From NCBI GenBank assembly GCA_031548005.1, contig JAVBRK010000073.1:1-64000 (forward strand): a DNA stretch of 64,000 nucleotides, written 5' to 3'. This stretch comes from BNXB01 sp031548005. Lineage in GTDB: Bacteria; Bacteroidota; Bacteroidia; Bacteroidales; Azobacteroidaceae. Shown here in pieces: positions 19,281 through 28,702 of this stretch; the first letter of the stretch is position 1, and each line of letters starts with the position of its first letter. The position numbers and the translations under genes were made by a program. The notes beneath the pieces are model-generated. The model saw only the letters and a list, made by a program, of their open reading frames with translations, was not told the DNA's origin and searched no databases.

Positions 19281-19310
19281 TTGCAAATTCCGATTGGTTT
19301 CGTACTTTTG
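19281..19310 (+). promoter_or_regulatory. Promoter of the small outer-membrane protein gene
   Basis: TTG at 19281-19283, 19 nt, then TACTTTTG at 19303-19310: the Bacteroidetes -33/-7 pattern. The ATG follows at 19342. Confidence 0.6.
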
Positions 19311-19341
19311 CAGCCAGAATAGATTATTAATAATATAAATC

Positions 19342-19881
19342 ATGAAAAAAACATTTTTACTTTTCTTTATAAGTTTGTTTTCATCCGCAGTGTTTGCACA
19401 AAAAGGAGATTTATTTGTAGGTGCTACCGGAGGATATATTACCAATTATAAAGATTTTATGTACGGTATCAATGCATCTTATCATCTGGCAGATCCTATC
19501 GAAATCAGTTTTACAGGATTAATGAATCCGGATATTACCGAAAAAGATGGAGAAAAAGGATCCAGTAGTTATACTACAAGTAAAATAAAAATGTATTCTA
19601 CCAATCTGGACTTTCGTTATTACCTGATCCTGCAACGTTCGTGGGCGATGGGTATTAATCTTGGAGGACAGTATTCTTACATAGACAAAAAATATCTCAA
19701 TTCGGCAACTGATGAAGAATATAATGTAAATATTGCCGGATTCAATATCGGATGGCATATGCGGGCCAACATTACAGAAAACATTAAAGTTAATGGAGGA
19801 TGGCGCTACACGACCGCCAATCATAATGCCAGCCATCATTTATTTTATGTCGGAGTAGGCTATACTTTCAGCCTGTATTAA
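19342..19881 (+). CDS. Small outer-membrane beta-barrel protein
   Basis: 179 residues. Signal peptide (MKKTFLLFFISLFSSAVFAQ, cleavage after Ala19), then alternating amphipathic strands with aromatic girdles (DLFVGATGGYITNY, SFTGLMNP, LDFRYYLI, WAMGINLGGQYSYI, NIAGFNIGWHMRA) and a terminal strand HLFYVGVGYTFSLY ending in an aromatic, as expected for an 8-strand OmpX/OmpW-like barrel. Role unknown. Own promoter and a strong terminator frame it as a single-gene unit. Confidence 0.8.
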   Translation: MKKTFLLFFISLFSSAVFAQKGDLFVGATGGYITNYKDFMYGINASYHLADPIEISFTGLMNPDITEKDGEKGSSSYTTSKIKMYSTNLDFRYYLILQRSWAMGINLGGQYSYIDKKYLNSATDEEYNVNIAGFNIGWHMRANITENIKVNGGWRYTTANHNASHHLFYVGVGYTFSLY

Positions 19882-19911
19882 TCTTCGCAGGGTAATTCTA
19901 CAAAATAAAAG

Positions 19912-19945
19912 AGCCGGCGCCTAAAAAACAAGCGCCGGCTTTCTT
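19912..19945. terminator. GC-rich terminator between convergent genes
   Basis: AGCCGGCGC (19912-19920) pairs with GCGCCGGCT (19932-19940), followed by TTCTTATTT; A-rich sequence on the left flank lets it act in both directions. It lies between two convergent outer-membrane protein genes. Confidence 0.8.
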
Positions 19946-19965
19946 ATTTACAGAATATGATTTTT

Positions 19966-20733
19966 TCACTTCAAACGGTAAGAGTAGCCCAGCATAACAG
20001 TCCCTACCCCAATTCGATTATTTCCATTGGCCTCGTCTTTCTGAAGTTTCAGAAAACCGTAGTTACCACCTCCCTCGATAAAAACACTGCTTCTTCCGAA
20101 ACGATAGGCCAATCCAACATTTCCAGATAATCCACAGTTAACCGTATTCATCTGAGATTTGATATTATCATCTCTGCCGAAATCCTGCTTTCCGACAGGT
20201 AATGGCTGCTGTCCTGCTTTATCTAAATAAATACTACTACTGCCACTTGTCTCCTGGGTTGCTCCCATCAGAAAAGAAACAAAAGGGCCACCGCTCACAT
20301 AAACACGGAATGGAGAAGTTTCACCCAAGTTCCAACCAAACTTGGCCAATACAGGAACCATCAGATAGTCGAATTTAGTCTCACTATCAAAGTCGGCATA
20401 CAAGTAATCGATACCAGCCGGAATATATGGTTTAAACTGATCCGGAATCATCCGGGGAGGAATGGCCTGCATCCCATCTCTTTTCCCTCCCTGACCGGAA
20501 TATTCAATCATGGGTTGTAAAGAAAAACAATCTGTAAAATGAAATTCGGCAAAAATACCGGCTCCCCCTGCCAGCCTGGAACTGTACCCCTGACTCATCG
20601 GATTATCTCCACTGGCCGTAATTTTCGGAATGCTCAATCCACCTCTTGCCCCGATCGAAATACCTTTCGACTGAGCGCTGACAGACAAAGAAATAATACT
20701 TAAAAAACTTAAAACCAATACAATCTTTTTCAT
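19966..20733 (-). CDS. Outer-membrane beta-barrel protein (PorT/OmpA-barrel-like)
   Basis: 255 residues from the ATG at 20733, which begins the signal peptide MKKIVLVLSFLSIISLSVSA; the longer reading to 20778 puts 15 extra residues before it and is less likely. Barrel features: SIGARGGLSIPKI, GAGIFAEFHFTDCFSLQPMI, FDYLMVPVLAKFGWNLG, FRVYVSGGPFVSFLMGA, VGLAYRFG and the final VGTVMLGYSYRLK. It resembles the outer-membrane beta-barrel domain family 2 (PF13568, PorT-like). Function unknown. A minus-strand -7 candidate lies at 20808-20815. Confidence 0.8.
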   Translation of the reverse strand: MKKIVLVLSFLSIISLSVSAQSKGISIGARGGLSIPKITASGDNPMSQGYSSRLAGGAGIFAEFHFTDCFSLQPMIEYSGQGGKRDGMQAIPPRMIPDQFKPYIPAGIDYLYADFDSETKFDYLMVPVLAKFGWNLGETSPFRVYVSGGPFVSFLMGATQETSGSSSIYLDKAGQQPLPVGKQDFGRDDNIKSQMNTVNCGLSGNVGLAYRFGRSSVFIEGGGNYGFLKLQKDEANGNNRIGVGTVMLGYSYRLK

Positions 20734-21099
20734 AAACCTTGCAATTAGAATTTTGTATATTTTTATTTGTTTACTCAATCAAATATCCGTTTGATTTTCT
20801 TCATTCACAAAGGTAAATAAGATAAATAATCATCCTGTTCGTTTCAGTCCCGGATATTGCAGGTTCAGTAAAATAAACCGGACTTGCCTTGTCATTCTGT
20901 TATATTTTTGTTTCCATCTGATTTGACACACGAATTATGAATAACAAAAAAAAGGTGTTAAAAGTTATGTATGAATCCGATTATTTACAATCATAAAAAA
21001 ATAAACATCAGGATATCAACAAAATACAATCAATAAAAATATCTGCCACCTGTAAATTATACAGACCAGTATCCGGCCAATTCTTATTTATAAACAAAT
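20734..21099. promoter_or_regulatory. Divergent promoter region between barrel protein and sulfatase
   Basis: No gene is seen. CAAAGGTA at 20808-20815 reads TACCTTTG on the minus strand (barrel gene). TATTTTTG at 20903-20910 fits a plus-strand -7 for the sulfatase, giving a leader of about 180 nt. The rest is AT-rich without a clear hairpin. Confidence 0.45.
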
Positions 21100-22695
21100 A
21101 TGAAAATGAGTTTAAAAGACAAATTGAAACAGTGCAGTAAGGTTGCAGCCGTAGGGGCTGTTTTAGCAACGGGAGTTCTTATCCCGCAAAATGCGGAGGC
21201 CCAGAAGCAAGGTAAAGCGCAAGAAAAACCCAATATTCTGGTGATTATGGGTGACGATATCGGACTTTGGAACTTGAGTTGCTGGAACCACGGAATGATG
21301 GGATTTCAAACTCCCAACATCGACAGGATCGCCAACCAAGGGATCTTATTTACTGATTACTATGGACAACAGAGTTGTACGGCAGGGCGATCCGCCTTTA
21401 TTACCGGACAATGCCCGTTCCGTACCGGATTATCGAAAGTAGGGATGCCGGGAGCCAAAGTAGGGATTCAGAAAGAAGATCCGACTATTGCCGAGTTTTT
21501 GAAACCGTTGGGGTATATGTGTGGACAATTCGGTAAAAATCACCTTGGAGACCGGGATGAATTTTTACCTACAAACCATGGCTTCGACGAATTTTTCGGA
21601 AATCTTTACCATTTGAATGCAGAAGAAGAACCCGAAAATCCGGATTATCCGAAAGATCCCGAATATCGTAAACGATTCGGACCAAGAGGAGTAATCCGCT
21701 CTACTGCCGATGGAAAAGTAGAAGATACCGGTCCATTAACAAAAAAACGGATGGAAACTGTGGACGAAGAATTTATGGCTGCCACCAAAGATTTTATAAC
21801 CCGCCAAACAAAAGCAGGAAAGCCATTTTTCACCTGGTTTAATTCCACCCGTATGCACGTATATACACACCTGAAACCAGGGGTTGACGGCAAAACCGGA
21901 CTGGGGCTGCAAGCCGATGGTATGACCGAACATGACGGCCAGGTTGGAGAATTATTGAAATTATTGGATGACTTAGGAATCACCGAAAATACGATTGTAA
22001 TTTATACAACAGATAATGGAGCCATGAAATGCGAATGGCCCGATGGCGGATCTTCTCCCTTTCGTGGAGAGAAAAATACCAATTGGGAAGGAGCTTATCG
22101 CGTACCTTGCGCTGTATCCTGGCCTGCTCAAATCAAAGCCGGACAGAATATCAATGAAATCTTCTCTGCCGAAGACTGGTTGCCTACCTTAGTTGCTGCT
22201 GCAGGTGGAGATCCGAACTTACGTGAAAACGCCCGTAAAGGAGTTCAAGCCGGAAATAAAAATTTCAAAATATACATCGATGGCTACAACCAATTGCCAT
22301 TACTGACCGGAAAAACCAGTAAAGGTCCCCGCAACGAGTTTTTCTACTTTAGCGATGATGGAGAGCTGGTAGGATTCCGCCAGGGAAATTATAAATACAT
22401 TTACCAGGTACAACGCGCCCAGGGGCAAGCTGTTTGGAGCGAGCCTTTTGTTAAGTTGCGCAGTTCTAAGATCATGGATCTACGCTCCGACCCGTTTGAA
22501 ACCGCCTGGGGTAACTCAGCCTTTTATGATAAATGGGCAATGGAACATGCATTTATGATTGTTCCGGCACAAGCTACTGTTGCAAAATACCTGGAAACCT
22601 ACAAGGAATTTCCTCCGCGACAAAAGCCCGCATCATTCAATATCGATGCTCAGATTGAAGATATGTATCGTCTGATGTCAACAAATAAAGATTAA
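21100..22695 (+). CDS. Arylsulfatase-type sulfatase, Cys-type active site
   Basis: 531 residues. Signal peptide (about 1-34, ending ANAEA-like NAEAQ), so periplasmic or surface. Alkaline-phosphatase-fold sulfatase: NILVIMGDDIG (metal-binding Asp pair), active-site QQSCTAGRSAF, where Cys becomes formylglycine, GQFGKNHLGD (Lys/His), FTWFNSTRMHVYTH and IVIYTTDNGA (Asp-Asn). The signature is C-T-A-G-R, with Ala in place of the common Pro, which is allowed. A formylglycine-generating anaerobic maturase is needed but not in the window. Substrate unknown; it is not in a polysaccharide-utilisation operon here. The length and family resemble arylsulfatase A-type proteins that keep a C-terminal extension with PFETAWGNSAFYDKW. 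Confidence 0.9.
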   Translation: MKMSLKDKLKQCSKVAAVGAVLATGVLIPQNAEAQKQGKAQEKPNILVIMGDDIGLWNLSCWNHGMMGFQTPNIDRIANQGILFTDYYGQQSCTAGRSAFITGQCPFRTGLSKVGMPGAKVGIQKEDPTIAEFLKPLGYMCGQFGKNHLGDRDEFLPTNHGFDEFFGNLYHLNAEEEPENPDYPKDPEYRKRFGPRGVIRSTADGKVEDTGPLTKKRMETVDEEFMAATKDFITRQTKAGKPFFTWFNSTRMHVYTHLKPGVDGKTGLGLQADGMTEHDGQVGELLKLLDDLGITENTIVIYTTDNGAMKCEWPDGGSSPFRGEKNTNWEGAYRVPCAVSWPAQIKAGQNINEIFSAEDWLPTLVAAAGGDPNLRENARKGVQAGNKNFKIYIDGYNQLPLLTGKTSKGPRNEFFYFSDDGELVGFRQGNYKYIYQVQRAQGQAVWSEPFVKLRSSKIMDLRSDPFETAWGNSAFYDKWAMEHAFMIVPAQATVAKYLETYKEFPPRQKPASFNIDAQIEDMYRLMSTNKD

Positions 22696-22724
22696 TTCTC
22701 AACTGGATTAATAACAAACTATCG

Positions 22725-22792
22725 AAACGATTCTATAACTTTCCTCTGTGTCTAACCAAACCTATTTTTACGAAAGTTGTAGGATCGTTTTT
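22725..22792 (+). terminator. Long-stem terminator after the sulfatase
   Basis: A 19-bp stem between 22725-22743 and 22772-22790; the only differences from perfect pairing are two positions that become G-U pairs in RNA. The 3' arm ends in GTTTTT. Confidence 0.75.
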
Positions 22793-22827
22793 CATTTTCC
22801 GACCACTAATTATTAAAAGAATTATAT

Positions 22828-22835
22828 TATTTTTG
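22828..22835 (+). promoter_or_regulatory. -7 element of the two-component operon
   Basis: TATTTTTG fits TAnnTTTG. Its last base is the G of a possible GTG start at 22835, which would then not be in the transcript; this favours the ATG at 22853. Confidence 0.45.
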
Positions 22836-22852
22836 TGGAAAATGATCTGTTA

Positions 22853-23896
22853 ATGAGGCTTTATAAAAAGAAATACGATTTACTGTCATACACACTCCTA
22901 TTTTCGGGATTAGGATGCTTTTCCTACTTCTTTATCGTTAACTATACCAATGTTCCTTCGGGACATCATGATTCTTTAAGTTCTTTTCAGGCATTCTCTA
23001 TTGTGGTGTTGATTTTCAATTTCTTTGGATATATTCTTTTGTATGTAAACGAGAAAATAGGAGTAAAAGCCCTCTCATTCCCAGGCAACAAAGCCAATAT
23101 CGCACTTTATATCCTGCTGATCGGTACATTCTTATTTTTTTTAAACTACGTAATAGTAGCTTGTATCAAATGGATGGCCGGATTACATGACCCGTTCATT
23201 CTGCAAACACATGGAATTCAAATGTTTTCGATCTGTTGGCTAGTTCAGTTGATTATGGTCGGACAAATTGTTATCAATAATTTTTATAAACAATTGACTG
23301 ATGTGTACCGAAAGGCGTCTGAATTAGAAGAGAGTGCCGCTCAGGTAAAATATCAGGCATTACAGAGTCAGCTAAACCCGCATTTTCTGTTTAACAGCCT
23401 GAATACATTAATTTCCGAAATCGAATATAATCCTAAAAATGCGACCTTATTCACACACCATCTTTCAGATGTATACCGTTATATTTTACAGGAAAATAAC
23501 CAGCAATTGACAACATTACAATCGGAATTGGACTTTCTGCAATCCTATCTTTTTCTGCATCAGGCCAGGCTCGGTGATTGCATATTGATGCAAAGCCAGA
23601 TCGGGACGACTTTTTTAGAAATGAAAGTACCCCCGCTTACCTTGCAGTTACTGATCGAAAATGTGATCAAGCACAATATCATCAGCCTTACCAAGCCAAT
23701 GACCATCGATATTTCTGTTGAAGAACAAAACAGAGTATTGGTAGTAAGTAATCAGATCCGTATAAAGAAAACAGCCGCCCCTTCGGGGAAAGGATTGAAA
23801 AACCTTTCTGAACGTTATTTTTTACTGTGCGAAAAAAATATTGAGATTGAGAACGATGATCAGCAGTTCACAGTTAAAGTGCCTTTATTACAATGA
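22853..23896 (+). CDS. LytS/YehU-type sensor histidine kinase
   Basis: 347 residues from ATG 22853 (353 if GTG 22835 is used). Four membrane helices in the first 150 residues, a short coiled coil (YRKASELEESAAQVKYQAL), then the His_kinase domain with the phospho-acceptor QLNPHFLFNSLN, and a short ATPase domain (TLQLLIENVIKHN, PSGKGLKNLSERY). It has no periplasmic sensor domain, so the signal is probably sensed in the membrane. The stop overlaps the next start by 4 nt (ATGA), so kinase and regulator are translationally coupled. Confidence 0.9.
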   Translation: MRLYKKKYDLLSYTLLFSGLGCFSYFFIVNYTNVPSGHHDSLSSFQAFSIVVLIFNFFGYILLYVNEKIGVKALSFPGNKANIALYILLIGTFLFFLNYVIVACIKWMAGLHDPFILQTHGIQMFSICWLVQLIMVGQIVINNFYKQLTDVYRKASELEESAAQVKYQALQSQLNPHFLFNSLNTLISEIEYNPKNATLFTHHLSDVYRYILQENNQQLTTLQSELDFLQSYLFLHQARLGDCILMQSQIGTTFLEMKVPPLTLQLLIENVIKHNIISLTKPMTIDISVEEQNRVLVVSNQIRIKKTAAPSGKGLKNLSERYFLLCEKNIEIENDDQQFTVKVPLLQ

Positions 23897-24675
23897 ATGA
23901 TATCAGAGCGGCCATTATAGAAGATGAATTGCCGGCAGCACGCCTGCTAAACAGCCTGTTGGCCCAATTGCGTCCCAATTGGATTATTTCGGTTTTACCC
24001 GGAAATATAGAAGAAGCGACAGCATGGTTTAAACAACACCCACACCCTGATATTCTGTTTCTGGACATCCATCTGAACGATGGGGATTCATTTCAATTGA
24101 TCGAGCAAGCTAATCCTTCCTGCATGATTATTTTTACGACGGCTTATGATGAATATGCTTTAAAAGCTTTTTCTGTAAACAGTATCGATTATCTTCTCAA
24201 GCCAATTCACCGGGAAAGATTAGAAGAAGCAATCTTAAAATTCGAAAAAATATCGACACCGTTACATGCCGCCCATCTTCAGCAAAACCAGCAGATTCAT
24301 GAACTGATTCTTCAACTGTCACAGCCGGGAAAAACTTACCGTACCCGCTTTCTTATTTCAGGAGGGAATAAATTCTTCACCTTGCAGGTAGAAGATATCG
24401 CCTATTTTTATAGTGAGAATAAAATTACATTTGCCGTAACTAAACAAAATAAGGAACACATGATCGATCTGTGCTTAGACAAACTGACAGAGCAACTCGA
24501 TCCCAATCTGTTCTTCCGCACTAACCGGCAAACAATCATCAATATCAATGCCATTCAAAGGATAGAGCCTTATTTTCAAAATAAAATAACAGTACATACC
24601 CATCCTCCGTTCAAAGAACACATTGTGATCAGCCGGGAGAAAGCAAATGAATTCAAAAAATGGTTAAATTACTGA
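23893..24675 (+). CDS. LytTR-family response regulator
   Basis: 260 residues. Receiver domain (about 5-120) with acidic pocket IIEDE, phospho-acceptor Asp58 in LFLDIHL, TTAYDEYALKAF and LLKPIHRERL; LytTR DNA-binding domain (about 155-258) with FLISGGNKFFTLQVEDIAYF, FFRTNRQTIININAIQRIEP and a final IVISREKANEFKKWL. Partner of the LytS-type kinase whose gene overlaps it by 4 nt. Targets unknown; convergent with the zinc-ribbon gene only 11 nt away. Confidence 0.93.
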   Translation: MNDIRAAIIEDELPAARLLNSLLAQLRPNWIISVLPGNIEEATAWFKQHPHPDILFLDIHLNDGDSFQLIEQANPSCMIIFTTAYDEYALKAFSVNSIDYLLKPIHRERLEEAILKFEKISTPLHAAHLQQNQQIHELILQLSQPGKTYRTRFLISGGNKFFTLQVEDIAYFYSENKITFAVTKQNKEHMIDLCLDKLTEQLDPNLFFRTNRQTIININAIQRIEPYFQNKITVHTHPPFKEHIVISREKANEFKKWLNY

Positions 24676-24686
24676 CCTCTCCTTGG

Positions 24687-25595
24687 TTACTCCACTCCGG
24701 CGAGTTTAGGATCGATCATAATACGGCCGCAATGCTCGCAAACAATGATCTTTTTTCTTAGCTTGATATCCAGTTGTCTTTGGGGTGGGATTTTATTAAA
24801 GCATCCTCCACAGGCATCACGTTGAATATACACCACAGCTAAGCCGTTGCGGGCGCTTTTACGAATACGTTTAAAAGCGGTCAGCAAGCGAGGCTCGATC
24901 GTGGTTTCGATCTGTTTGGCCTGCTCACGAAGTTGCTCTTCCTGAATTTTTGTTTCTGAGACAATCTCGTCCAGTTCTTCTTTTTTCATCTTCAGATCTG
25001 CCTGACGGTCCTCCAATAAGGTCTTACATTTCTGAATTTCCTCATTCATCATCTTGCTATCAGCAGTAAACTCTCCGATACGTTTCTCGGCCAGTTCTAC
25101 TTCCAGTCCCTGAAACTCGACTTCTTTCGACAAGCTATCGAATTCCCGGTTATTTCTGACATTATCTAATTGTTCTTTATATTTGGCTATCAGAGTATTT
25201 GAGTCCGATATCTTATTTTTATGCTGGCTGATAGCTGTATCGATATCCTTAAGATCCAATTGAAAGTTCTGAATTCTGGTCTGTAATCCGGCGACTTCAT
25301 CCTCCAGATCCTGCACTTCCAGCGGGAGTTCTCCGCGAAGCGTTTTGATCTTATCTATTTCAGACAACATAGATTGCAACTGATACAGATTACTTAACTT
25401 CTGCTCTACAGACAATTCTTTTTCAGATGTAGATTTAGAGGAAGTTTGTTGTTCTACAGCCGGGCTGTTCTCTGCAGCAACACTCTCGTCCTTTTCAGGC
25501 TTTTCAACTGATTTTATTGTTTTTGCTGCTGCTTTCTTTTCTTTTTCCGGTTTTTCTGCCGTTGTTTTTTCCTTTGTAACTTTATCTTTTGCCAT
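24687..25595 (-). CDS. Coiled-coil protein with C-terminal C4 zinc ribbon (CdsZ-like)
   Basis: 302 residues. The first 65 residues are Lys/Glu/Ala-rich and probably disordered (an extension compared with the roughly 240-residue family). A long coiled coil follows (about 70-235), then the zinc ribbon CGGCFNKIPPQ ... IIVCEHCGRIM (CxxC-x~20-CxxC), as in zf-RING_7/DUF164 proteins. Proposed roles in this family involve nucleic-acid or translation contacts, but nothing specific is established. It is 7 nt downstream of the Nif3-like gene; this pairing is common in Bacteroidetes. Confidence 0.85.
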   Translation of the reverse strand: MAKDKVTKEKTTAEKPEKEKKAAAKTIKSVEKPEKDESVAAENSPAVEQQTSSKSTSEKELSVEQKLSNLYQLQSMLSEIDKIKTLRGELPLEVQDLEDEVAGLQTRIQNFQLDLKDIDTAISQHKNKISDSNTLIAKYKEQLDNVRNNREFDSLSKEVEFQGLEVELAEKRIGEFTADSKMMNEEIQKCKTLLEDRQADLKMKKEELDEIVSETKIQEEQLREQAKQIETTIEPRLLTAFKRIRKSARNGLAVVYIQRDACGGCFNKIPPQRQLDIKLRKKIIVCEHCGRIMIDPKLAGVE

Positions 25596-25602
25596 ATCTT
25601 GA

Positions 25603-26697
25603 TCAGATGTATTTTACTGGATTTGAATTCACCCTTGAAAAATGAAGGGCAAAGTTAGGATTTTTTTTTGTAATAATATCAAAAAACAACTCTTTTGTAC
25701 AAATTTCAGACTCGTAATGTCCGGTTACAGCCAATAGAATTTTATCTTCCACATCGTAATAGTCATTGTACTTAGCCTCCCCTGTAATAAAAATATCCGC
25801 ACCATAAGCAATTGCTTCCGGAATCAGGAATGCTCCGCTCCCACCGCATATGGCCACTTCTTGTATATTTTTATTCCGTAAAGACGAGTGCTTGAGAATA
25901 TCAAGCTGAAATATTTCTTTCAGACGCTGCAAAAAAGAGGTTTCTTCTTCCGGTAAAGGGAGCTCTCCAACCACCCCCGATCCAACTGATTTCCAGTCAT
26001 TTGCAAGAGAATAAAAATCATACGCCGGCTCTTCATACGGATGAGAAGCTAAAAGGGCGCGTAATACTGCTGTTTTTTTATACGCAGGCATAATTGTTTC
26101 GATGCGAACCTCCGGTTCTACATGCACCTGCCCGATCGTACCGACAAACGGCCTGGCCCCGGGTTGAGCACGAAAAGTCCCCTCTCCGCACAAATTATAA
26201 CTACAGGAATCGTAATTCCCGATATGACCGGCTCCGGCATTAAACAAAGCCGAGCGAACGGTTTCGGCAGACTCCTGGGGAACAAAAGTCACCAATTTCA
26301 ATAAATGGTCTTTTTTAGGACTCAATATCCGGATATTCTGCAACCCTATTTTTTCCGCTATCCGGAAACTTACCCCTCCCGGAGCATTATCGAGGTTGGT
26401 ATGTGCGGCATAAATAACCAGATCGTGCTTACATGCTTTCGCTACACAACGCTCGATGTAAGTTCGTCCGGTTATTGATTTCAGAGGTTTGAATAACAAC
26501 GGATGGTGCGATATTATCAGGTTACATTCCAGAGCAAGAGCTTCTTCAAGCACTTCTTCCGTGACATCGAGGCAAAGCAACACTCCCGTTACGGTTTGCA
26601 CAGGATTTCCGACCTGCAGTCCGGAATTATCGAAACCATCCTGTAAAGACAGAGGTGCAAACTCCTCCAGAGCCGATAATATCTGAGAAACTTTCAT
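25603..26697 (-). CDS. Nif3-like dinuclear metal-centre protein (GTP cyclohydrolase 1 type 2 family)
   Basis: 364 residues from ATG 26697 (MKVSQILSALEEF). A longer frame to 26766 runs into the upstream gene and adds nothing conserved. Nif3 motifs: DNSGLQVGNP, NLIISHHPLLFKPLKSI (metal His), YAAHTNLDNAPGGV, VGTIGQV and, at the C-terminus, ICGGSGAFL, FITGEAKYNDYYD and VTGHYESE. The central insert (about 130-235) is the PII/CutA-like domain seen in longer members. Hexameric toroid with a dinuclear metal; function unresolved. The start lies 1 nt after the stop of the upstream OMP gene, so it belongs to an operon with the zinc-ribbon gene. Confidence 0.9.
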   Translation of the reverse strand: MKVSQILSALEEFAPLSLQDGFDNSGLQVGNPVQTVTGVLLCLDVTEEVLEEALALECNLIISHHPLLFKPLKSITGRTYIERCVAKACKHDLVIYAAHTNLDNAPGGVSFRIAEKIGLQNIRILSPKKDHLLKLVTFVPQESAETVRSALFNAGAGHIGNYDSCSYNLCGEGTFRAQPGARPFVGTIGQVHVEPEVRIETIMPAYKKTAVLRALLASHPYEEPAYDFYSLANDWKSVGSGVVGELPLPEEETSFLQRLKEIFQLDILKHSSLRNKNIQEVAICGGSGAFLIPEAIAYGADIFITGEAKYNDYYDVEDKILLAVTGHYESEICTKELFFDIITKKNPNFALHFSRVNSNPVKYI

Positions 26698-26698
26698 G

Positions 26699-27352
26699 TC
26701 AGAAATTAAAGGTATATCCGATCGAATAAACGATCTGATTCCCGTAAGGAGAATAATTAATCCCATCCGATTTATACTGGATCACATCATAATAGATCAT
26801 AGCGCTGATTCCTCCACGATTACCCGCGGGAATTACCACCCCTCCCCCAAGCAGAAGGCAGGGAACAAATTTAGACCCGTCACCGTAATTTCCCCAGGAA
26901 TAATACCCTTCCGGCTGTACCTGAAGGCTGATATAACGAACAGGATTGGCCCGGGCGTATATGTTCAAACCTAAGTAGTTCTGGGAAACATCGTCGATAA
27001 AATCGTAATCGTATTTATAATAGTTATAACTAATCCCGGTTCCGAGAGTAAAATAGTCGTTAATCCGGTATCCCACCTGAGGTGCGACATTGATAGATGT
27101 ATAATCTCCGAATACCATCCCGAACGATCCTCCCAACACCATGCGATTGCGATCGAAAGACGAACCGGAAGCAGGCTGCGGCTTCTGCTTTTGTGAACTT
27201 TGAGGTGACTGCATCACCTGTTCGGTTTGTTCCAGATGAAACAACTGCGGAGAATTATTCGCAGGGGCAGGAACTGTATCATAATGAAAAGACTGGGCGC
27301 AAACCCCAAAAGATGATAAAAAAATGATTGAAATCAACAATACGATTCTCAT
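26699..27352 (-). CDS. Outer-membrane beta-barrel protein
   Basis: 217 residues. Signal peptide MRIVLLISIIFLSSFGVCAQ, then a Pro/Gln/Ser-rich linker (about 22-68) and a small barrel: MVLGGSFGMVFGDYTSINVA, VGYRINDYFTLGTGISYNYY, NIYARANPVRYISLQVQPEG, LLLGGGVVIP and the final NQIVYSIGYTFNF. Function unknown. Its stop abuts the Nif3-like start by 1 nt, which suggests joint transcription although the functions look unrelated. Confidence 0.8.
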   Translation of the reverse strand: MRIVLLISIIFLSSFGVCAQSFHYDTVPAPANNSPQLFHLEQTEQVMQSPQSSQKQKPQPASGSSFDRNRMVLGGSFGMVFGDYTSINVAPQVGYRINDYFTLGTGISYNYYKYDYDFIDDVSQNYLGLNIYARANPVRYISLQVQPEGYYSWGNYGDGSKFVPCLLLGGGVVIPAGNRGGISAMIYYDVIQYKSDGINYSPYGNQIVYSIGYTFNF

Positions 27353-27422
27353 AATTCAGCTGATAATATAATTTTTAATATATAATAATCTATAACAGTG
27401 CAAATGTAATAAAAAAATGAAC

Positions 27423-27872
27423 TTAACGTTTTATCAGACGTTTTTTTGCTATTTTTTCATATCCGGTTCCCGGAATACCATAATTACAATACGGATAGAT
27501 ACTGATCCCTCCGCGAGGAGTGAAAATCCCGGTCACCTCGATATACTTAGGCTCCATTAATTTGATCAGGTCCTTCATAATAATATTCACACAATCTTCG
27601 TGAAATGCTCCATGATTCCGAAAGCTGAACAAATATAGTTTAAGGCTTTTACTCTCCACCATTTTTTCTGCGGGAATATAGCAAATCCTGATTGTTGCAA
27701 AATCAGGTTGTCCCGTAATCGGACATAAACTGGTAAATTCTGGACAGTTAAATTCCACCCAGTAATCATTTTCAGAATGCTTATTGATAAATATCTCCAA
27801 AACCTCAGGAGCATAATCCTGTTTGTATTCTGTTTTTCCTCCCAAATGGGTCAGACCAGCTGTTTGATCCAT
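27423..27872 (-). CDS. queF: NADPH-dependent 7-cyano-7-deazaguanine (preQ0) reductase QueF
   Basis: 149 residues, the short unimodular type. Reduces preQ0 to preQ1 in queuosine synthesis. Catalytic segment FTSLCPITGQPDFATI (active Cys and Asp), substrate-binding ESKSLKLYLFSFRNHGAFHE (E-S-K-S-x-K-L) and TGIFTPRGGISI. It follows queC by 38 nt on the same strand. queD and queE are not in the window. Confidence 0.95.
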   Translation of the reverse strand: MDQTAGLTHLGGKTEYKQDYAPEVLEIFINKHSENDYWVEFNCPEFTSLCPITGQPDFATIRICYIPAEKMVESKSLKLYLFSFRNHGAFHEDCVNIIMKDLIKLMEPKYIEVTGIFTPRGGISIYPYCNYGIPGTGYEKIAKKRLIKR

Positions 27873-27910
27873 AAATTTGATAAAATTGAACGTTTAATAT
27901 TTTTATTTTT

Positions 27911-28570
27911 TTACTTTTTTGACTCCTGATACCTCCGGAGTCCTTCATTCCGGAGTTCACATGCCGGACAATGCCCGCACCCATCGGCCACAACACCGTT
28001 ATAACAGGTCAAGGTTTCATTCCTGATGATATCAAAAGCTCCCAATGCATCGGCTAAAGCCCAAACCCCCTTTTTATCAAGCCACATCAAAGGAGTGTGA
28101 ATCACAAATTGTTCGTCCATAGCCAGGTTAATCGTTGCATTTGCAGAATGAATAAACGTATCCCGGCAATCAGGATAACCACTGTAATCCGCTTCCGAGA
28201 CTCCTGTTACAATATTTCTAATATCATATGAACGGGCGACTACTGATGCGAAAGTCAGGAACAGCAGATTACGTCCCGGAACAAATGTATTCGGGTAAGA
28301 TCCGGCCGGTTTTTCCTGATCCATAACAATTTCCGGATTTGTCAGGGAATTATCGGCCAACCGGGCTATCACCGAAGCATCGACCACCTGAAACGGGACT
28401 TTTACATTTTGAGCGATACAACGGGCCACCTCCACCTCCTGGTGGTGGCGTTGTCCGTAACTGAAACAAAGCGTTCGTACAGACCGGAACCGGTCGAGCG
28501 CCCAATACAGGCAGGTAGTAGAATCCTGTCCTCCTGAAAAAAGGACAAGAGCAGCATCATTATTTAACAT
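27911..28570 (-). CDS. queC: 7-cyano-7-deazaguanine synthase QueC
   Basis: 219 residues. Converts CDG to preQ0 with ATP and ammonia. PP-loop LVLFSGGQDSTTCLYWAL at about 8-25, SYGQRHHQE, FVPGRNLLFLTFA, TGVSEADYSGYPDCR, and the zinc site CYNGVVADGCGHCPACELR with four Cys near the C-terminus. First gene of a queC-queF pair. Start at 28570 follows an AT-rich region shared with the divergent dCMP deaminase promoter. Confidence 0.96.
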   Translation of the reverse strand: MLNNDAALVLFSGGQDSTTCLYWALDRFRSVRTLCFSYGQRHHQEVEVARCIAQNVKVPFQVVDASVIARLADNSLTNPEIVMDQEKPAGSYPNTFVPGRNLLFLTFASVVARSYDIRNIVTGVSEADYSGYPDCRDTFIHSANATINLAMDEQFVIHTPLMWLDKKGVWALADALGAFDIIRNETLTCYNGVVADGCGHCPACELRNEGLRRYQESKK

Positions 28571-28702
28571 ATTCTCTGTTTTTTACGTGGTTAATCCAAG
28601 TTACACGGAAGGAAAAAACCTTCATCTGAAGCGACAAAAATAATCCAATATTTTCAGAACAAAAAATCTATGGTTAGTTAAAACAAATATTATCTTTATT
28701 TT